NCBI GenBank assembly: GCA_029263275.1
Contig: JAJCXU010000024.1
Span: 1-8,482, forward strand
Direction: 5' to 3'
DNA length: 8,482 bases
Source: Ilumatobacter sp.
GTDB taxonomy: Bacteria; Actinomycetota; Acidimicrobiia; Acidimicrobiales; Ilumatobacteraceae
The notes below the pieces were generated by a model. The model saw only the letters and a list, made by a program, of their open reading frames with translations. It was not told where the DNA came from and searched no databases. A program made the translations under genes and the position numbers. This document shows, in pieces, positions 5,570 through 8,482 of this stretch (the stretch's first letter is position 1; each line of letters begins with the position of its first letter).

Positions 5570-5570
5570 C

Positions 5571-5654
5571 TCTCCGGAATGAAGCCCTGGGTTCAATTGT
5601 CCTGAGCTCCACTCTCCGGAATGAAGCCCTGGGTTCAATTGTCCTGAGCTCCAC
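5571..5654 (+). repeat. Tandem tRNA-Ala 3'-half-derived repeats (2 x 42 bp)
   Basis: Copies 5571-5612 and 5613-5654 are identical over 42 bp, and a partial TCCGGGAAT follows. Each contains GGGTTCAATT, then CCT and AGCTCCAC, matching the T loop and acceptor 3' strand of the adjacent tRNA. From GGGTTC through GGAAT the tRNA end and copy 1 agree at 31 of 34 positions. Upstream, TCCGGAATGAAG resembles the anticodon loop and 3' stem TTCGCAATGACGAGG with a gap. The T stem no longer pairs and no 5' half exists, so these are not functional tRNAs. They may be old attachment-site duplications or slippage products. Copy 2 overlaps the end of the acetyltransferase gene. Confidence 0.85.
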
Positions 5655-6192
5655 TCCGGGAATCGCTCAGCTCGAACTGGTACACCACCACGCCGGGATC
5701 CGGGTCGTCGATCAGGCTGAAGCCGCACTTTTCGAGGACGCGTACCGACGCTCGGTTTGCAGGGTCGGCGCCGCCCGTCAGCGTGCGGATCGCTGGCTGT
5801 GCTCGGGCCCACTCGATCAAGCCCGACACCAGCTCGCTCGCCAGCCCCTGCCCCCACCCGCTCTCGGCGAAGAGATAGCCGATCCGAAGATCTACACCTG
5901 AGCTGGATAGCGGAACCTCAGCAAGTACGAGGAGGCCGACCGGATGGTGTGACGTGGACTCGGCAACGAGCAGCATCGAGGAGTCCGCGTCTCGGTCCGC
6001 GATCCAACCCCAGGCAGTCTCAACGGAGTGGTCGCCTCGCCACGACTCTGGCAGGGCCACCGTCGTCCGAACGGTGAGCATCTCAGCAACCACGCGGGCA
6101 AGGTCGATGTCGAGCCGATCTGCGACCGCGTGCCAAGGGCCAACGCTGAGTCGATCGGTCTCGAACTCCCACACGCCGTCGTTCACCAGCAC
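5635..6192 (-). CDS. GNAT-family N-acetyltransferase
   Basis: A 185-residue single-domain acetyltransferase of the GNAT fold, closest by eye to the RimJ/RimL-like (Acetyltransf_3) branch. FETDRLSVGPW (10-20) is the first strand. IGYLFAESGWGQGLASEL (104-121) is the acetyl-CoA pyrophosphate loop, with W-GQGLA in place of the Q/R-x-x-G-x-G/A consensus. ANRASVRVLEKCGF (145-158) is the C-terminal Asn and helix motif. The substrate cannot be deduced. The GTG at 6192 is the likely start since the first conserved strand follows at residue 10; no clear ribosome site or -10 box was found, so the start is less certain. The last seven residues (SGAQDN region) and the stop codon are encoded by the tRNA-derived repeat, so the native C-terminus may have been altered. 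Confidence 0.88.
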   Translation of the reverse strand: MLVNDGVWEFETDRLSVGPWHAVADRLDIDLARVVAEMLTVRTTVALPESWRGDHSVETAWGWIADRDADSSMLLVAESTSHHPVGLLVLAEVPLSSSGVDLRIGYLFAESGWGQGLASELVSGLIEWARAQPAIRTLTGGADPANRASVRVLEKCGFSLIDDPDPGVVVYQFELSDSRSGAQDN

Positions 6193-6225
6193 ATACTGCC
6201 ACCGGCCCGCAGGCGGGGATCCTGC

Positions 6226-6253
6226 TTGGCAAGATGGCCTCGGCGAGTATGGT
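6226..6253 (+). promoter_or_regulatory. Promoter of the FtsX-like permease gene
   Basis: TTGGCA (6226-6231) and TATGGT (6248-6253) are separated by 16 bp, a good -35/-10 pair. The -10 box ends 8 nt before the GTG at 6262, again a leaderless layout, which is the main argument for that start codon. Confidence 0.6.
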
Positions 6254-6261
6254 GCGCGGTT

Positions 6262-8482
6262 GTGGGACTCCGGAGCTCGTGGTGGCGGTGGGTTGGCTCA
6301 CCGTGGAGAGAGCCAGCTCTCGTTGCGGCGATTGTTGGCGCTGCTGCGGCACCCGTGTTCCTCGTTGGGTCCGCAGACGTGTGGCGCTCCGCGAGCAAGG
6401 ACGATGTCGCGGCGCGAGCGGTCGCCGAGGTGTCGTTCGAGCGCAACGGTGTCGATGTTCTCGTCGAGTCCAAGTTCGCGCCCGAGTCGGCCGCGACCGC
6501 CGACGATGAGATCGTGTCGGCGTTCTCGGCAATCGCACCGCTGGCTCCACCTCTTCGTTCGACGTATACGTTCCCCGGCTTGGTCACACTCGGCCCGCCG
6601 CCGCTACGGACCGTGGGGCCAAGCGCTGAACTGTTCGCCACCGACGGGGCACTCGGCGCCGTCGACGTCGTCGACGAGCTGCCCGACACATCCGACGGCA
6701 TCTGGATCACGACCTGGTTTGCGGAGCGCCACGACATCGCGCTCGGTGACGACATCGCGTTCGAGGCTGGGGCGATCGTCGACGAGGAGTGGAACGACTT
6801 CGTGCAGGGTGGTGGCGCCAATTCCGCGTTTCGTGTGGTCGGTCTGTATGAGCCGCTCTGGTCGAGCGAGCCCGGACACGAGATCGATCCCTTCTGGTCG
6901 ACGGTGCCTCCTGAAATCCTGCCCCGGTTCATCTCCGCCTTCGGTGGGCCGAACCGTGAACTCTTCATCGTGGACGAGTCGACGCTCTTGCGCAGCGGCC
7001 TGTCCGGAGCGATCCGCTGGCGAGCGCCGCTGACGTCGATTCCCGACACATTCGATGAGCTGGGAGCGCTCGCCTTGCGCTTTCGACAGCTCGAGGCCGA
7101 CCTCGTCGGCACTGGTGGATTGGGCGCCGCGATGGCCGACATCACCACGACGGCTGGTCGTCGCCCCGTCTTGACCACCGACTTCCCTGACACTGCACGA
7201 TCTGCCCGAACTGCGGCAAACCGGTTGGACGCACCGCTCGCTGCCGCCCGCGGACTCGGCGGTGTCGTCGGTCTTGCTGCCGCGGTCGCCGTCGGTGCCT
7301 TCTTCGTCGAGCGTCGACGGACCGAGTTCCAGCTGCTCGCTGGTGAAGGCCGGGGAACGCTCGGGATCGGTGGCCGCGTCGTCGGCCAGCTGGCTCTTCC
7401 GTTCGTCATCGGCGGGCTCGTTGGCGTCGTCGGGGCGGTGTTCGGCCCGCAGTGGTTCGGCCCAGCCGATCGGATGGAGTTCGGCGCGCTGCGCTGGCCG
7501 CCCCTGCTCCTGGTCGGCGTTGCTTCGTTGGCCTCGGCCGTCGTCACCGCAGCCGTCCTCGGCGCCCGCACGCTGCGTGCCGTCGACCGAGCGAGCCAGT
7601 CATCGTTGCGGCGAGCCGGTTTCGCGGTGCTCGTCGTCCTGACCGTCTCAGCCTGGGTGCAAGTCGGACGGACATCGGCGACAGACAACAACCTCGACCT
7701 CGTCGTGGTGGCCCTGCCCGTGCTCGCGATCCTCCTGGCAGTGTGGCTCGGCCTGATGGGCATCGGCTGGGCGATGCGACGTGTCGCCTCTCCCGCGAGC
7801 CGATTGCCAACCGTCGTCTTTCTCGCTGTTCGGCGTCTGGCTCGCGGATCGACCGGAGTCCGACTCGCCGCGGGCGCACTCGGACTGGGCATCGGGTTGC
7901 TCGTCTTCGCAGCCGCACTGACGGCAACGCTCGAACGAACCGTTGACGTGAAGCTCGCCACCGAGATCGGTGGAGCTACGTCCGTGACCCTCGTCGACGA
8001 CCTCCCACCCGACTTCGTCGCGCCGGCCCCAACCACCGTCGTCCGTATGTCGGACACGACGCTGACGCCGGGCTCCGTACCCACCCGCATCATCGCGATC
8101 GATCCGGCCACATTCGTGGAAGCCGTGACATGGCCCGCACAGTTCGGCGCGGACATCAACGACGTGATGGGTCAGATACAGGACGGCGGACTCGAGTCGA
8201 TACCGATGGTGGCCGTGTCGGGCGAGCCGGCACCTGATGCCGGCGCCTTCGGACTCACCCGCGCCTTCCAATATCGCGTGGTCGACAGAATCGCCGCCTT
8301 CCCCGCCGCGGGCAACCGGAAGACGAGCTTGCTCGCCTCCGCCTCTGCCATCGACGAGTTCGCAGCGACAGCGAACGGGTACGAGTCGGCGGAGGACGCT
8401 GCTGCCGACGGGTACCCGCTGCCGGTCGCTGCGTACCGTCGTGTGCTCATCACCCAAGCCGAGCCGGATGTGATCCTCGCAG
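6262..8482 (+). CDS. FtsX-type ABC transporter permease (3' end beyond window)
   Basis: An uninterrupted frame of 740 codons runs to the window edge, with no stop. It contains an N-terminal helix (about 19-37), a large ectodomain (about 42-325), and three helices (about 330-349, 376-396, 415-434). The cytoplasmic ERRRTEFQLLAGEG turn (350-363) stands where FtsX domains carry E-x-x-LLRALG. Helices near 452-468, 480-503 and 536-555 follow, then a second ectodomain (from about 556) cut by the window. This matches actinobacterial double-FtsX permeases of roughly 900-1100 residues, which work with a separate MacB/LolD-like ATPase, often on lipids or lipoproteins; no ATPase is in the window. The GTG at 6262 places the first helix about 19 residues in and follows TATGGT by 8 nt. 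Earlier codons in frame lie within the acetyltransferase antisense. The substrate is unknown. Confidence 0.85.
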   Translation, partial: MGLRSSWWRWVGSPWREPALVAAIVGAAAAPVFLVGSADVWRSASKDDVAARAVAEVSFERNGVDVLVESKFAPESAATADDEIVSAFSAIAPLAPPLRSTYTFPGLVTLGPPPLRTVGPSAELFATDGALGAVDVVDELPDTSDGIWITTWFAERHDIALGDDIAFEAGAIVDEEWNDFVQGGGANSAFRVVGLYEPLWSSEPGHEIDPFWSTVPPEILPRFISAFGGPNRELFIVDESTLLRSGLSGAIRWRAPLTSIPDTFDELGALALRFRQLEADLVGTGGLGAAMADITTTAGRRPVLTTDFPDTARSARTAANRLDAPLAAARGLGGVVGLAAAVAVGAFFVERRRTEFQLLAGEGRGTLGIGGRVVGQLALPFVIGGLVGVVGAVFGPQWFGPADRMEFGALRWPPLLLVGVASLASAVVTAAVLGARTLRAVDRASQSSLRRAGFAVLVVLTVSAWVQVGRTSATDNNLDLVVVALPVLAILLAVWLGLMGIGWAMRRVASPASRLPTVVFLAVRRLARGSTGVRLAAGALGLGIGLLVFAAALTATLERTVDVKLATEIGGATSVTLVDDLPPDFVAPAPTTVVRMSDTTLTPGSVPTRIIAIDPATFVEAVTWPAQFGADINDVMGQIQDGGLESIPMVAVSGEPAPDAGAFGLTRAFQYRVVDRIAAFPAAGNRKTSLLASASAIDEFAATANGYESAEDAAADGYPLPVAAYRRVLITQAEPDVILA

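Noticed and set aside
5571..5654. Additional tRNA genes
   Set aside because: There is no 5' half, no D arm and no pairing T stem; only tRNA 3'-end resemblance is present.
5954..7033. 359-codon plus-strand open frame spanning the acetyltransferase and permease starts
   Set aside because: It crosses two better-supported genes in another frame, is Ser/Arg-rich with no recognisable domain, and has no promoter or ribosome site.
6183..8159. 658-codon minus-strand open frame
   Set aside because: It is antisense to the FtsX-like permease. Its product is an Arg/Ser/Thr/Ala-rich string without motifs, typical of a high-GC shadow frame, whereas the plus-strand frame gives clear membrane helices and ectodomains.

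Overview
The window looks like ordinary chromosomal DNA of a high-GC actinobacterium. The codon bias, a mycothiol-dependent maleylpyruvate isomerase-type protein, a SepX/GlpR-like membrane protein and many apparently leaderless genes all point that way. My best guess is class Acidimicrobiia (Ilumatobacter-like); this is inference, since no 16S or other strong marker is present.

Layout. Bases 1-70 hold the end of a plus-strand gene (possibly galU), abutting tail to tail a minus-strand PF06475-type putative glycolipid-binding protein (71-628). Divergent from that starts moeA/glp (661-1875). A 179-bp gap with two 47-bp near-identical imperfect palindromes separates it from moaA (2055-3089). A convergent minus-strand mycothiol-dependent maleylpyruvate isomerase-like gene (3116-3886) follows, then divergent moaC (3992-4477). 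After a 183-bp gap with a terminator-like hairpin, a good promoter and a structured leader comes a three-TM membrane protein with a long basic disordered linker (4661-5425), which I assign to the SepX/GlpR family. tRNA-Ala(CGC) lies at 5497-5569 and is followed by two exact 42-bp copies of a degenerate tRNA 3' half. A minus-strand GNAT acetyltransferase (5635-6192) ends inside the second copy. Finally a GTG-initiated FtsX-type ABC permease starts at 6262 and runs off the window.

How the genes fit together. MoaA and MoaC make cyclic pyranopterin monophosphate from GTP, and MoeA inserts molybdate at the end of molybdenum-cofactor synthesis. The middle steps (MoaD/MoaE and MogA/MoaB) are not in the window. 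The same MoeA-type gene is also a candidate Glp, the gephyrin-like cell-division protein of Corynebacterium, whose membrane partner GlpR (SepX in Streptomyces) matches the gene after moaC. The cluster may therefore join cofactor synthesis and divisome genes.

The most noteworthy signals are the Glp-GlpR/SepX-type pairing, the tRNA-derived tandem repeats that supply the stop codon of the acetyltransferase, the twin 47-bp palindromic elements, and a recurring TANNNT box 6-8 nt before start codons, which suggests leaderless transcription for six of the eight genes whose starts lie in the window. I found no wholly undescribed system; these points are worth a second look rather than established discoveries.
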